This document shows, one piece after another, positions 43,553 through 52,432 of a stretch of DNA of 64,000 bases; position 1 is the first letter of the stretch; each line of letters starts with the position of its first letter. The DNA lies in the NCBI GenBank assembly GCA_963783945.1, contig CAWAPS010000002.1, positions 372,001-436,000 of the forward strand, in the 5' to 3' direction. The stretch is from CAWAPS01 sp963783945. Its GTDB lineage: Bacteria > Actinomycetota > Acidimicrobiia > Acidimicrobiales > Palsa-688. The notes below the pieces were generated by a model. The model saw only the letters and a program-made list of their open reading frames with translations. It made no database searches and had not been told where the DNA came from. Both the position numbers and the translations under genes were made by a program.

Positions 43553-44722
43553 TCAGGCCGGCACGTCGGCGCACACCCGCCAGCCGCCCGCCTCGCTGGG
43601 TCCCGCCTCCACCCGCCCACCGACCAGCAGCACCCGCTCCCGGATCCCCTGAAGCCCGTACCCGCCACCCGACTCCGCCAGTGGAGACCCATTGACGGAC
43701 CCGCTCCTGCCGTTGGACACCGTCAGCCTCACCCCCTGGTCATCGAAAGCCAGACCGATCCGAGACTCCGCCCCCGGCGCATGCTTCGCCGCGTTGGTCA
43801 GGGCCTCCTGCGCTACCCGGTACAGAGCCAGCGAGACCTCGGGCGCAAGAGCTCGGGGGGATCCGCGAATCTCGATGCTGGCGTCATGGTCGAGGGCCAG
43901 CCGGGCCAGCTGCTCGTCGAGCGGCGCGGCATCCTCGCGCAGGGCCTGAACCGCGCCCCGCGCCTCGGCCAGGCCGTCGCGCACCAGTCGCTTGGTCCGG
44001 TCCACCTGTTCTTGCAGATCCCGCATCGCGGTCCCGTCGGCGCTGACCAGGGCATCGAGCGCCTCCAGCTGTAGGGAAAGGGCTGAAAGGGTATGGGCTA
44101 GAACATCGTGGAGCTCTCGGGCCAGATGATTGCGACCGGCCAGCAGCTCGGCCCGGGCCTGCTCGGCATCGGCCCGGGCCTGCTCGGCATCGGCCCGGAC
44201 CTCGCTAACCTGCACGAGCGCGGCCTGAGTGGCCCTCTCCCGGGATTGACGGCGACCTAGCCCGGTCACCGTCCCCGTCAGGGCCGCCGCCAGGGCGCCG
44301 AGCACGATCCCGAACTTGTGGCCGGACGCGGCGACCGAGATCAGCGTGGCCGACGGACCGGTTGCTACCAGCAGGAGCGCCGGACCGAGCGTCCACGCCA
44401 TAGTGGCGCCGAGGGCGGCGACACCAACGAAGACCAGGGTCAGGGCGGCGAAAGGAGCCAGGGCGCCTCCAGCCAGGCCCATTACCGCCAGGAAGGCGGC
44501 GGAGAGGCGCTTGGCCCGGGACCGGGTCACGATCCACCCGAGCCAGCCGGTCACCGCCGCTATGAGCAGCAGGAGGGCGGCCAAATGACTGCCGCCGAGG
44601 CCCGGGCGGGCCTCGGCGGTAATGCCCCAAACGAGAAGGGCCAGCCCAACCAGATTGATTCCGACCGATAGCGAGCCCGGACCGGGATCCGAGTCGAAAT
44701 CAGTAAGCGCGATCACCGGCAC
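43553..44722 (-). CDS. Sensor histidine kinase, NarL/DesK (HisKA_3) type
   Basis: 389 residues. Five or so membrane helices (1-160), a coiled-coil of tandem heptads (ADAEQARADAEQARAELL), HisKA_3 H-box LARELHDVLAHTLSALSLQL, then HATPase with ALTNAAKHAPGAE and GGYGLQGIRERV. The usual NarL-type response regulator is not adjacent on either side; the downstream 500 nt is non-coding. GTG start, overlapping the membrane protein gene by 23 nt. Signal unknown. Confidence 0.93.
   Translation of the reverse strand: MPVIALTDFDSDPGPGSLSVGINLVGLALLVWGITAEARPGLGGSHLAALLLLIAAVTGWLGWIVTRSRAKRLSAAFLAVMGLAGGALAPFAALTLVFVGVAALGATMAWTLGPALLLVATGPSATLISVAASGHKFGIVLGALAAALTGTVTGLGRRQSRERATQAALVQVSEVRADAEQARADAEQARAELLAGRNHLARELHDVLAHTLSALSLQLEALDALVSADGTAMRDLQEQVDRTKRLVRDGLAEARGAVQALREDAAPLDEQLARLALDHDASIEIRGSPRALAPEVSLALYRVAQEALTNAAKHAPGAESRIGLAFDDQGVRLTVSNGRSGSVNGSPLAESGGGYGLQGIRERVLLVGGRVEAGPSEAGGWRVCADVPA
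44151..44192 (-). repeat. Two exact 21-nt tandem repeats inside the DesK-type kinase gene
   Basis: GCCCGGGCCTGCTCGGCATC plus G recurs at 44151-44171 and 44172-44192, followed by a partial third copy. Each copy encodes one coiled-coil heptad (ADAEQAR read on the minus strand), so copy number can change without shifting the frame. Confidence 0.8.
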
Positions 44723-45242
44723 CCATGATGGCCCCGGGGCGGAACCACTGCGAGGAGGACACGGTCCGGGCCCTGAGAGCCAGGATCCCGGTGCGGGCGA
44801 GTACTTCGCCCATGGCCATCAGGATCAGCGCCGCCACCCAGGCCTCACTCGTAGTGATCGAGTGGGCGGCCGAAAATCGCTCTACCGCTCCCTCGCCTCC
44901 ATGGGTGACGTAGACCTGGAATGCCAGCCGGGTGCCCACCCCGATGACCCACAGGACGGCGGCCAGCATTCCGGCCTTGGCGACCGGAAAGCCGTCCGAG
45001 CCCGCCCGCACCGTGGTGAAGACTGCGCACAGGGCGCCCAGAGTGACTCCTATCGCGGTGGCACCGATTATCAGAACAAGGTCGTTTCCTGCCGTGGGTA
45101 TCCCGTGGAGGTAGCTGGACGCGGCCCAGCCGACAAGGATCACAGGGATCAGCAGCGTCCGGCCGGTGATCCGCCGGCCCCGGACCTGCAGGATGACAAG
45201 GGCAATGAGGGCTATGTCGATTGCGTAATCGGTGAGCGTCAT
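44700..45242 (-). CDS. Conserved integral membrane protein
   Basis: 180 residues with about five membrane helices; LTDYAIDIALIALVILQVRG and TGRTLLIPVILVGWAASSYL resemble the DUF1453/CcdC-like membrane proteins, but only loosely. No catalytic motif. ATG 45242 used (a GTG two codons upstream is also possible). Overlaps the kinase start by 23 nt, so it may belong to the same sensory unit, for example as an accessory membrane sensor. Confidence 0.68.
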   Translation of the reverse strand: MTLTDYAIDIALIALVILQVRGRRITGRTLLIPVILVGWAASSYLHGIPTAGNDLVLIIGATAIGVTLGALCAVFTTVRAGSDGFPVAKAGMLAAVLWVIGVGTRLAFQVYVTHGGEGAVERFSAAHSITTSEAWVAALILMAMGEVLARTGILALRARTVSSSQWFRPGAIMGAGDRAY

Positions 45243-45387
45243 GGACACAGTGTCCGCCGATCCGGCCGACCTGTACTCAACCCCCGGGTGGATTGCCGGG
45301 TGGATTCGGGGTGGAGACGGTCGCTTCAGGCTCCTAGCCTCACCCCCCCCGGAAGATGAGCTCTCGCTCTCGTCGAGTACCCCTTTT

Positions 45388-46950
45388 TCAGCTACGGAGC
45401 CAGGAGCGGTTCTTCTTGCGCCGGACCTGCTTCCAGTCCGATACCCACTCGCGCCGCAGCCGTTGCTGTTCGAACTGCTGGTCCCGGCACAGCATTCCGG
45501 CAGCAAAGCTCGCGGCCGCCGGTACCCGGGGCTCGGCGGGCTCCCGCCGTAACCACGCCTCCGCCTGGACCGCGTCATGCAGATCTCCGAGCGTTGTCTG
45601 TACCTGTTCGGCCGCCGCAGCGGTGCGGAGGGCCGGTTTGCCGACCACGGGAACGGCGCTCTCAGCTGCGTAGCGCAATCGCTTGGCGGCGATCCGGATG
45701 CGATGAAGCTGGCGGTCCGTGGGGTGACGACCGGCCTTGCGCACCTTTCGGTCCAACGCCCGCCACCGATCGTGCACCAGCACCGGCAACGCGGCCGACG
45801 ATCGGTCATCTGGACCCCACCGGCCTTTGCCCTTTGTCGCGGCCGCCCCGCGTAGAACGGGCGCTGACTTAGATGCCGCGTGGAGCCGGTCGAGCAGGTC
45901 CACGTACCGGTCCGTTCGGAGGGCGGCCAGCAGCTCGCCCGCGGTACGTTGGCGCTCGGCGCCCAGTCGCTTCATCAGTTCGAGATCGCCCTTGCCGGAC
46001 GAGGAAGACTGCTCGGGGGTGGCCCAGAGGCGGTTAGCCAGGACGTCGGTGTCGCGGACCCGGCCGAGAACCTCCCCGAGCCAACGCAACTCCTCCGTGG
46101 TGTGATGCAGCCACACCGGGTCGAGTACGGGCCCGAAGGTCTTCAGATCGGACCGCAGCCGCCGGGTGGCCACCCGAGCCTGGTGCACGTGCCGCTCGCC
46201 CGGTCGCTGGGGCTCGGTCCGCAGCCGGTAGTCGTGCTCTAGCAGGCGCTGGACGCCTGCCTGTATGGACGCCTGCACTGTTTCCACAACCGTTTCCTTC
46301 CGGCGATCCCGGCGTCCCGGAGACTCCTGGTGGGCGGAAAGGTCCAGGGCCAAGGCCAGCTTCGGGTCGTGGGCGGCCCGGGCCCCAGAGCTTCGAAGCG
46401 CGTCGACGACCGATTCCGCCCCGCCCGGATCGTCGCCCGTCAGCTCGAGCTCCACTTGGCGGAATCGGAGCCCGTCGTTGTGGCCGCCGACCACGATCAC
46501 CAGATCGTCGTCCACCTCGCCCCACGCTTCATCGCCGCCAGTATCGTGCAGGGCCAGCCGGCGGCGAACGGTATCGAGTTCGGCGACCTCGCCGAGAACC
46601 GCCCGGCGCACGATCCCCTGCAGGATGGCCGAGATATCGGCCGGGACGGCGTGGCGTCCCGCCACCGCAGTGATCTCGGTCCGCTCGAGCGTCGCGCCGG
46701 TCGACGTCTCGGGCAACTTAAGAGTCCAGATACCCGGCTCGTCACCGTCTGCCGCGTCCTCTCCTGTCCGGTGCCGCAGGGTGATGCCCAGTTGCCACAG
46801 TCGGTGATCGGGCGTGTCGAAGTAGGCGGTGCGCAGATGTTGTTCCGCCAACCGCTCGGTTCGCCCTACCAGGGGCCGCAGGTCGGGAGGCTCGAAGTCC
46901 TCGTCGACCGCAAACTTGACTTCGATCTCGGTTGCCATTGCTCCTGCCAT
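45388..46950 (-). CDS. CYTH-CHAD domain protein
   Basis: 520 residues. N-terminal CYTH (triphosphate tunnel) domain with the ExExK signature TEIEVKFAVD and TAYFDTPDHRLWQLG, then a CHAD helical domain (about 220-500) with HVHQARVATRRLRSDLKTF and LHRIRIAAKRLRYAAES, both His/Arg-rich as required for polyphosphate binding. CYTH-CHAD proteins bind or cleave (poly)phosphates. Start at 46950 or the ATG at 46938; neither has a clear ribosome site. Confidence 0.93.
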   Translation of the reverse strand: MAGAMATEIEVKFAVDEDFEPPDLRPLVGRTERLAEQHLRTAYFDTPDHRLWQLGITLRHRTGEDAADGDEPGIWTLKLPETSTGATLERTEITAVAGRHAVPADISAILQGIVRRAVLGEVAELDTVRRRLALHDTGGDEAWGEVDDDLVIVVGGHNDGLRFRQVELELTGDDPGGAESVVDALRSSGARAAHDPKLALALDLSAHQESPGRRDRRKETVVETVQASIQAGVQRLLEHDYRLRTEPQRPGERHVHQARVATRRLRSDLKTFGPVLDPVWLHHTTEELRWLGEVLGRVRDTDVLANRLWATPEQSSSSGKGDLELMKRLGAERQRTAGELLAALRTDRYVDLLDRLHAASKSAPVLRGAAATKGKGRWGPDDRSSAALPVLVHDRWRALDRKVRKAGRHPTDRQLHRIRIAAKRLRYAAESAVPVVGKPALRTAAAAEQVQTTLGDLHDAVQAEAWLRREPAEPRVPAAASFAAGMLCRDQQFEQQRLRREWVSDWKQVRRKKNRSWLRS

Positions 46951-47021
46951 GAACCCGCGATACCCAGGGTAGGGGTTGGGCTAACGCAGCAACCTACTCC
47001 GCGGGGCTAGCGTCACTGACC

Positions 47022-47885
47022 ATGCGATTCGGCATCGCGTTTGCCAATACCGGCCAAGCCGTGAACCCAGACGCAGCGGTTGAGCTCGCGTTGATCGCTG
47101 AGGAGAACGGCTTCGAGTCGCTCTGGGCCGTGGAGCACACCGTGGTGCCCGCCGGCTACCGCTCGACTTACCCGTACTCACCGACGGGCCGCATGCCCGG
47201 CAGCGAGGACAGCCCGATCGCAGACCCCCTCATCTGGCTCACCTGGATCGCCGCCACCACCCGCAACCTCCGCCTGGCGACGGGTGTCCTCATCCTTCCC
47301 CAGCACAATCCACTGCTGTTGGCCAAGGAGCTGGCCACCCTCGATGTGCTCTCGGGCGGGCGGGTCATCCTGGGCGTCGGAGTCGGGTGGCTCGAAGAGG
47401 AGTTCGCGGCTCTCGGCGTGTCCTTCCGGCATCGAGGGGCTCGGGCGGATGAGTACATTCAGGCCCTCCGGGTGCTGTGGCAGGACGACGAGTCGACCTT
47501 TCACGGACGTTTCGTGGACTTCGAGCCGGCCAGGAGCTATCCCAAACCTGCCCAGGAGGGCGGGATCCCCATCGTCGTTGGGGGCCACTCCCCCGGCGCG
47601 GCTCGAAGAGCCGGTCGATTAGGCGATGGATTCTTCCCCGCCGTGAGCAGCCCACAAATCCTCCGGGAGCTCATCGATGTCATGCGCGCCGCGGCCGAAG
47701 ACGCAGGGCGCGATCCCGATGCGATCGATATCACGAGCGGTGGCGCAACGGATGCCGATAGCGTCCGACAACTGGCTGATATGGGAGTCAACCGGGTGGT
47801 GCTGCCCGGCGTCGGAGGGACCCGGGAACGTTGGAAGGCCCGCCTGGGCGGGTTCGCCGACGACGTCATATCGCGGATGGGCTGA
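47022..47885 (+). CDS. LLM-class F420-dependent oxidoreductase (TIGR03619-like)
   Basis: 287 residues. MRFGIAFANTGQAVNPDA, ESLWAVEHTVVPAGY and GGRVILGVGVGWLEEEFAAL are typical of the TIGR03619 group, with the phosphate-binding IVVGGHSPGAARRAGRLGDGF. Likely F420H2-dependent; substrate unknown. Stands alone between CYTH-CHAD (minus) and a methyltransferase (plus). Confidence 0.92.
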   Translation: MRFGIAFANTGQAVNPDAAVELALIAEENGFESLWAVEHTVVPAGYRSTYPYSPTGRMPGSEDSPIADPLIWLTWIAATTRNLRLATGVLILPQHNPLLLAKELATLDVLSGGRVILGVGVGWLEEEFAALGVSFRHRGARADEYIQALRVLWQDDESTFHGRFVDFEPARSYPKPAQEGGIPIVVGGHSPGAARRAGRLGDGFFPAVSSPQILRELIDVMRAAAEDAGRDPDAIDITSGGATDADSVRQLADMGVNRVVLPGVGGTRERWKARLGGFADDVISRMG

Positions 47886-47916
47886 GGGGCTTGCCCCGAG
47901 CCTCTAGGTTCTGACC

Positions 47917-48942
47917 GTGTTTCGCGTCGAAGAGCGAGCCAAGCGGGTCTGGCGCCGGCTGCCCGAGTCGGTGACCAACTCATACCTCGGAGTGCGGGCC
48001 CGGGGCCTCTTGCCCGCCGGACTTGGGAACGGGAAGCCGCCGGCGTCGACACCCACCGTGACCGGACCGCCCGACCACATTGTCGTGCGAACGCTGGAGC
48101 AACTCGATGAGAGGATCGACTTCCTGGAGCGGGCCTGGGCCGTCTCCGACGATGAGCTTCGCCGGGGATTCGGCACGTTCCGGATGGATGTCGAGCAGCA
48201 CCTTCCAGATGACCCGTTTTCCGACGAGTACCGGAAAGCCGTTCTCGACCAGTACGAGTGGCTCCACGGCGCGCCGTACTCGCCGAGCAACGAGTACACG
48301 TTGTTCGACCTCGATTACTGCGTGAATGCCCCCTTTCCCTACTCAACCCAGAGCGGGCTCACCGTCGGCGATCATCTGATCGCGGTGGGTCATGTAATCC
48401 GAACCATGAACCTGCCGCCGAACAGCCGGGTGCTGGAGCTCGGCGCCGGGTGGGGCAATACCACCTTGGCTCTGGCGCAGATGGGTCACCACGTAACCGC
48501 GGTGGACATCGGGCAGAACTTTGTCGACCTGATCGATGCCCGGGCCGCTCGACTCGAGCGGCAGGTCGACACCATCGTCGGCGACTTCTCCGTGATCGGC
48601 CAGCTGCCGGGCCCCTATGACGCCGTGCTCTTCTTCGAATCCTTTCACCACTGCGCCGACCACCTGCGTCTGCTTGCCGGACTTGACCGAGTGGTGGCGC
48701 CAGGGGGACGGGTGCTGTTCGCGGCCGAAGCGGTCTACGAGTCGTGGCCCGTTCCGTGGGGCCTCCGGTTCGACGCCGAGTCGGTCTGGGCTATCCGTAA
48801 GCGGGGCTGGCTCGAGCTCGGGTTCCGCCGCTCATACTTCCTGGAAGCGCTCGAGCGTCACGGCTGGACGGCCGATCAGGTGAACTGCCCGGAGACCAAC
48901 GCCGGTGACATATACGTGGCGCGGCGCATCAGCGAGGGTTAG
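47917..48942 (+). CDS. Class I SAM-dependent methyltransferase
   Basis: 341 residues. An N-terminal helical part of about 130 residues precedes the Rossmann fold: motif I RVLELGAGWGNTTLALAQMG, VTAVDIGQNFVDLIDARAAR and ALFFESFHHCAD-type motif IV (AVLFFESFHHCADHL). The long N-terminal part is found in sugar or glycopeptide-type methyltransferases; acceptor unknown. GTG start. 31 nt after the F420-type gene on the same strand. Confidence 0.87.
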   Translation: MFRVEERAKRVWRRLPESVTNSYLGVRARGLLPAGLGNGKPPASTPTVTGPPDHIVVRTLEQLDERIDFLERAWAVSDDELRRGFGTFRMDVEQHLPDDPFSDEYRKAVLDQYEWLHGAPYSPSNEYTLFDLDYCVNAPFPYSTQSGLTVGDHLIAVGHVIRTMNLPPNSRVLELGAGWGNTTLALAQMGHHVTAVDIGQNFVDLIDARAARLERQVDTIVGDFSVIGQLPGPYDAVLFFESFHHCADHLRLLAGLDRVVAPGGRVLFAAEAVYESWPVPWGLRFDAESVWAIRKRGWLELGFRRSYFLEALERHGWTADQVNCPETNAGDIYVARRISEG

Positions 48943-49068
48943 CCACCGCTCTGAGTCGGTCCGATTCCGGGATTCGCCTGGCCCCAACTGGTCCCGGCCA
49001 GGCGAGCAGGCGGGGGGACCGACCGGAACTGGACTCCCCATCGCCTGCTACCGCCTGACCCGTCAGCG

Positions 49069-50288
49069 CTATGAGGCGGGGTTGATCGATCCGAGAAGGC
49101 CGTCCTGCTCGCCGTTGGGACCGGCGCTGAAGAGCACGGTGCTGGGACCGCCCGTGGCGGCCGTGCCGGCTTGCAGGCCCCACAGCCCGTCGATGGTGAT
49201 CGGCCGGCCGTGCTCACCCCGCAACTGGCCGAGGAAGCGGCCGGAGAACGGATCGAACACGTTTATTCGCCCGTCGCCGAAATCACCCACGAGCAGCTTG
49301 CCGGAGATCCGGCCGAACCCGTTCGGAGCGATAGCCATCCCCCACGGCGAGTTCGAGCGCGCCGCGGGACGCCAGGCGCTTCACCAAGTATCCGTCCAGG
49401 GTGTAGATGTCGATGAAGCCGTGGCCCGGCCCGGCCACGTCGTCGTGCTTCAGGCTGTCCTGCTTGGCGTAGCTCACGTAGATGAGGTCGTGGATCTCCT
49501 GGATGCCGAACGGGGCGTAGCCCTGAGGCAGGAACGGGTCCCGGAACCCTCCGCCGAAGTTGTTCTGAAGCTGGAACTGGTTGTTGAAGACATCGACCGT
49601 GCCGTCATGGAAGTTGCTGGCGAAGAGGAATGTCCCCTCGGAGCCGGTGGCGATGGTCAGGCCCTTGTAGACCGCGGTTGGCGAGCTGTACTCCACCTGC
49701 CCGGTCGACGTGCCCGCCGTGATGGGATCGGCCACTGGGTTCCAGGCGGTGATCCGGCCGGACTCGGAATCAAATATGAAGGGCGCCGCCCCACTAGTTC
49801 GGATCTGACGGCGAGGTCACCGTGAACCCGGTTGTCGAGTTGAAGACTTGTCCGGTCGGGCTGGAACCGTCGCCAGTGGCGGGCCGCGGACCCGGCACGG
49901 TCACGGTCAGCGGAACCTTGGTTACGCTCGCCCCACCAGCGGGGATGGCGTAGAGGGTGGCCAAGCCTGTGGCGTTATCCGACACCCAGAGTGGCGTGGT
50001 GGGGCCGAGGGCCAGACCCCAGGCGTTCTTGAGGTTGGGATCGGTGAGCTGGGCCACACCGCTCTGATCCGATACCAGGTTGGTCTGGACGAACTCGTTG
50101 TGCCCTCTCTTCGACGACGGGTGCGAAGAAGAGGCGCTCGCCACCCCCGCGGGAACGGCCGCTGCGGCGACGACTGTGACAGAGGCCAGGACGGTTGGGG
50201 CCAGCCATCTGCGACCACCCCGCCGCCGGCGGGGCGGCAGCGTCCCACCCGCGGACCGAAGCTCGGGTTCCGGCAGAGCATGTTGCAT
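49069..50288 (-). pseudogene. TIGR03118/NHL-type exported protein, two frameshifts
   Basis: Three frames reconstruct one TIGR03118-like beta-propeller protein. Frame 1 (50288-49794): signal region with RRRRGGRRW and a hydrophobic stretch ending AGVASAS, then NEFVQTNLVSDQSGVAQ, ending PSDPN then stop. Frame 2 (about 49796-49355): AAPFIFDSESGRITAWNP through VKRLASRGAL. Frame 3 (about 49355-49069): SPWGMAIAPNGFGRISGKLL to the end. Each shift is explained by one extra base (near 49794-49798 and 49351-49357). Real decay or assembly error. NHL-type proteins accompany group 1h hydrogenases elsewhere. ATG preceded by GGAGAGGAG. Confidence 0.8.
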
Positions 50289-50416
50289 AGCAATCTCCTC
50301 TCCGTACGGATCACGTAGTCATGTCCAACCAGGAGCTACGTACGCGGGTAACGGCGGGATTGCCGCGCCCTCTAAGTAAACGCGTCCCATTCCGGACGAA
50401 AGCGACGGCAAAGTGC

Positions 50417-50429
50417 TTAGCCAGGCTAA
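50417..50429. promoter_or_regulatory. TTAGCC/GGCTAA palindrome between hypE and the TIGR03118 gene
   Basis: Perfect 13-bp palindrome TTAGCCAGGCTAA, 129 nt upstream of the TIGR03118-type gene start. It resembles, but does not match, the DtxR/IdeR iron box (TTAGGTTAGGCTAACCTAA). Candidate operator. Confidence 0.35.
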
Positions 50430-50501
50430 ACCTGTGCAGTTTCTCCGCGCTCAGCCGGGTAAATCCACAAACCATGGAAAGGGGGCCGCCTCGGCGCCCG
50501 G

Positions 50502-51773
50502 TCAGCAGATCCGGGGGAGCGGGTCTCCGACGAGCATGTCGACGATCCGGGTACCTCCCATCGGGGTGAGCAGCACGACGATTCCCGGGGGCTGCGCCCG
50601 GATCTCCCCGATAGGAGCGGCGTCCCTTCCGAGAGGATGGCCCCGGAGGGCGGCGAGCGCGGCGCCGGCCTCATCGGGGGCCACCACCGCGATCAGCTTT
50701 CCTTCGTTGGCAACGTAGAGGGGGTCTATTCCTAGAAGCTCGCACGCCGCGGCGACGGCCGGTCTCACCGGCAGAGCCGCCTCTTCGAGCACAACCGTCA
50801 GGCCACTGTCGCGGGCCAGCTCGTTGCACACCGTGCCCACACCGCCGCGGGTGGCGTCACGCATCCACCGGGTCGCGGGGGCCGCGGCGAGCAGGTCTTC
50901 CACCAGGCTGGGCAAGGGTGCGGTGTCGGACTCGATATCCGCGTCGAGGGCCAGGTCGCCGCGAGCGAGCATAACGGCCACGCCGTGGTCGCCGATCATG
51001 CCCGACGAGATGACCACATCACCCGCCGTCACCCGTGCTGCCGCCAACTGCCGGCCGGAAGGAATGATCCCTAGACCCGAGGTCGAAATGTACATACCGT
51101 CGGCCGCCCCGTGCTCGACGACCTTGGTGTCTCCGGTGACGATCGACACCCCGGCGGTGGCGGCGGCCTCGGCCATATCGGCCACGATCCGGCGAAGGCT
51201 GTCGATGGGAAGGCCCTCCTCAAGCACGAATCCGGCCGAAAGGGCGACGGGGCGGGCGCCCGTGACAGCCAGGTCGTTGACGGTCCCGTTCACGGCCAGG
51301 TCGCCCACTGAACCGCCGGGAAAACGCAGGGGTTTCACGACAAACGAGTCCGTGGTGAATGCCAGGCGGTCGCCAGAGGGCAGGGTCACGACGGCGGCGT
51401 CACCCAGGGGGGCGAGAGCGTCGTTGGCGAAAGCCGGCATGAAGATGGCGTCGAGCAGAGCAGCCGACGCCTTACCACCAGCTCCGTGGGCCAGAGTGAC
51501 GACTTCATCGAGCAGCCGAGGCCGGCGCCTCCGGAAAGCCTCGATCCGCTCGAACACCGCCTCCTCACCCCGTCCTGTCCCCGCCCTCCGGCCTGCCCCG
51601 TCCGCCCCTTGGCCTCCCTCACCCGCCCAGCCGCCTGCCGACGCCGCCTCCGCACCCGCCCGTTCGCCTGCCCCACCTGCCCGCGCCCCTCCCGCACCCG
51701 CCCACGCCTGCCCCACCTTGGCCCCACCCGCACCAGCGCCGCCGGTGCCGGCCTCCTCCACCCGCTCGGTCAC
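50502..51773 (-). CDS. hypE: Hydrogenase maturation protein HypE, with Gly/Ala-rich extension
   Basis: HypE dehydrates the carbamoylated C-terminal Cys to make the Fe-CN ligand. Core: TLAHGAGGKASAALL, LGDAAVVTL, GDLAVNGTVNDLAVTGARP, VTGDTKVVE and the functional C-terminus ending PRIC. GTG 51773 overlaps the gmhA-like stop by 4 nt and gives 423 residues, but residues 8-70 are Gly/Ala-rich (GAGGAKVGQAWAGAGG etc.) and not homologous to HypE. A GTG at 51557 gives 351 residues, the normal length. The true start is open. Last gene of the operon. Confidence 0.93.
   Translation of the reverse strand: MTERVEEAGTGGAGAGGAKVGQAWAGAGGARAGGAGERAGAEAASAGGWAGEGGQGADGAGRRAGTGRGEEAVFERIEAFRRRRPRLLDEVVTLAHGAGGKASAALLDAIFMPAFANDALAPLGDAAVVTLPSGDRLAFTTDSFVVKPLRFPGGSVGDLAVNGTVNDLAVTGARPVALSAGFVLEEGLPIDSLRRIVADMAEAAATAGVSIVTGDTKVVEHGAADGMYISTSGLGIIPSGRQLAAARVTAGDVVISSGMIGDHGVAVMLARGDLALDADIESDTAPLPSLVEDLLAAAPATRWMRDATRGGVGTVCNELARDSGLTVVLEEAALPVRPAVAAACELLGIDPLYVANEGKLIAVVAPDEAGAALAALRGHPLGRDAAPIGEIRAQPPGIVVLLTPMGGTRIVDMLVGDPLPRIC
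51558..51760 (-). repeat. G-rich low-complexity tract encoding the HypE leader
   Basis: Degenerate GGGCGGGTGCGG and GGGGCAGGCG units on the coding strand. At about 51686-51714 the coding strand has four or more G-runs with short loops, a canonical G-quadruplex motif. It separates gmhA-like from the conserved HypE core. Confidence 0.7.
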
Positions 51774-52432
51774 GGCCGGTCCAGCCCATCCGCCAGGGCG
51801 TCCTGAATTGCGGTCCACAGCTCGAGCACCAGAGCGGCCTCGGACTCCTGGATGCGATGGACGCTCTCGGATCGCACCACCAGGCTGTGGTTGACGGAGT
51901 CGCTGGTGCCCATCGCCCCTCCGTCGTAACCGCTCAGCCCGACGGTCAGAACACCCCGGCGGACGGCTTCCTCCAGCGCTCGCAACACGTTGACAGAGTC
52001 GCCGCTCGTGGAGAAGCCCACCGCGATGTCGCCGGACCGGGCGTGGGCGATGATCTGGCGGGAGAACACCACGTCGAAGCCGACGTCGTTGGCCAGCGCG
52101 GTCAGCACGGCCCGGTCGTCGACAAGGGAGATCGCCGGCAGGGGGCGGCCGGACGGCGGGTCCACGAACAGCTCGACCGCCCCCTGGGCATCGGTGGCAC
52201 TGCCGCCGTTGCCGAAGGCGAAGAGTCTCCCTCCCCGGCGAAAACGTTCCGCCATCTCCATGCCGGCCCGCCGCAACTGGTCGCCGCAGCGCTCGAGGGT
52301 GGCGACCCGCAGCTGCCGGCTCGAGGAGAACTTGGCCCGTGCCGACATCGCCAGATCGGCGACGAGAACCGTCGAATCCCGCTCCTCGGACTCGATGAAC
52401 GGGTAAAGAAAGCCGGTCGGTTCGTCGCTCAT
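51770..52432 (-). CDS. GmhA-like SIS-domain protein of the hydrogenase operon
   Basis: 220 residues, SIS fold. FAFGNGGSATDAQGAVELF and VGFSTSGDSVNVLRALEEA match phosphoheptose isomerase (GmhA). The C-terminal helix that carries the His residues of E. coli GmhA (from memory RIQEIHIKVIH) reads RIQESEAALVL here, so isomerase chemistry is doubtful. An N-terminal 30-residue extension precedes the fold. Overlaps both neighbours (ATGA and GTGA). Such SIS proteins occur with actinobacterial hydrogenases; role unknown. Confidence 0.88.
   Translation of the reverse strand: MSDEPTGFLYPFIESEERDSTVLVADLAMSARAKFSSSRQLRVATLERCGDQLRRAGMEMAERFRRGGRLFAFGNGGSATDAQGAVELFVDPPSGRPLPAISLVDDRAVLTALANDVGFDVVFSRQIIAHARSGDIAVGFSTSGDSVNVLRALEEAVRRGVLTVGLSGYDGGAMGTSDSVNHSLVVRSESVHRIQESEAALVLELWTAIQDALADGLDRP

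Noticed and set aside
50417..50429. IdeR/DtxR iron box
   Set aside because: Only the core resembles the consensus; the flanks of the 19-bp box do not match, so it is listed merely as a palindrome.
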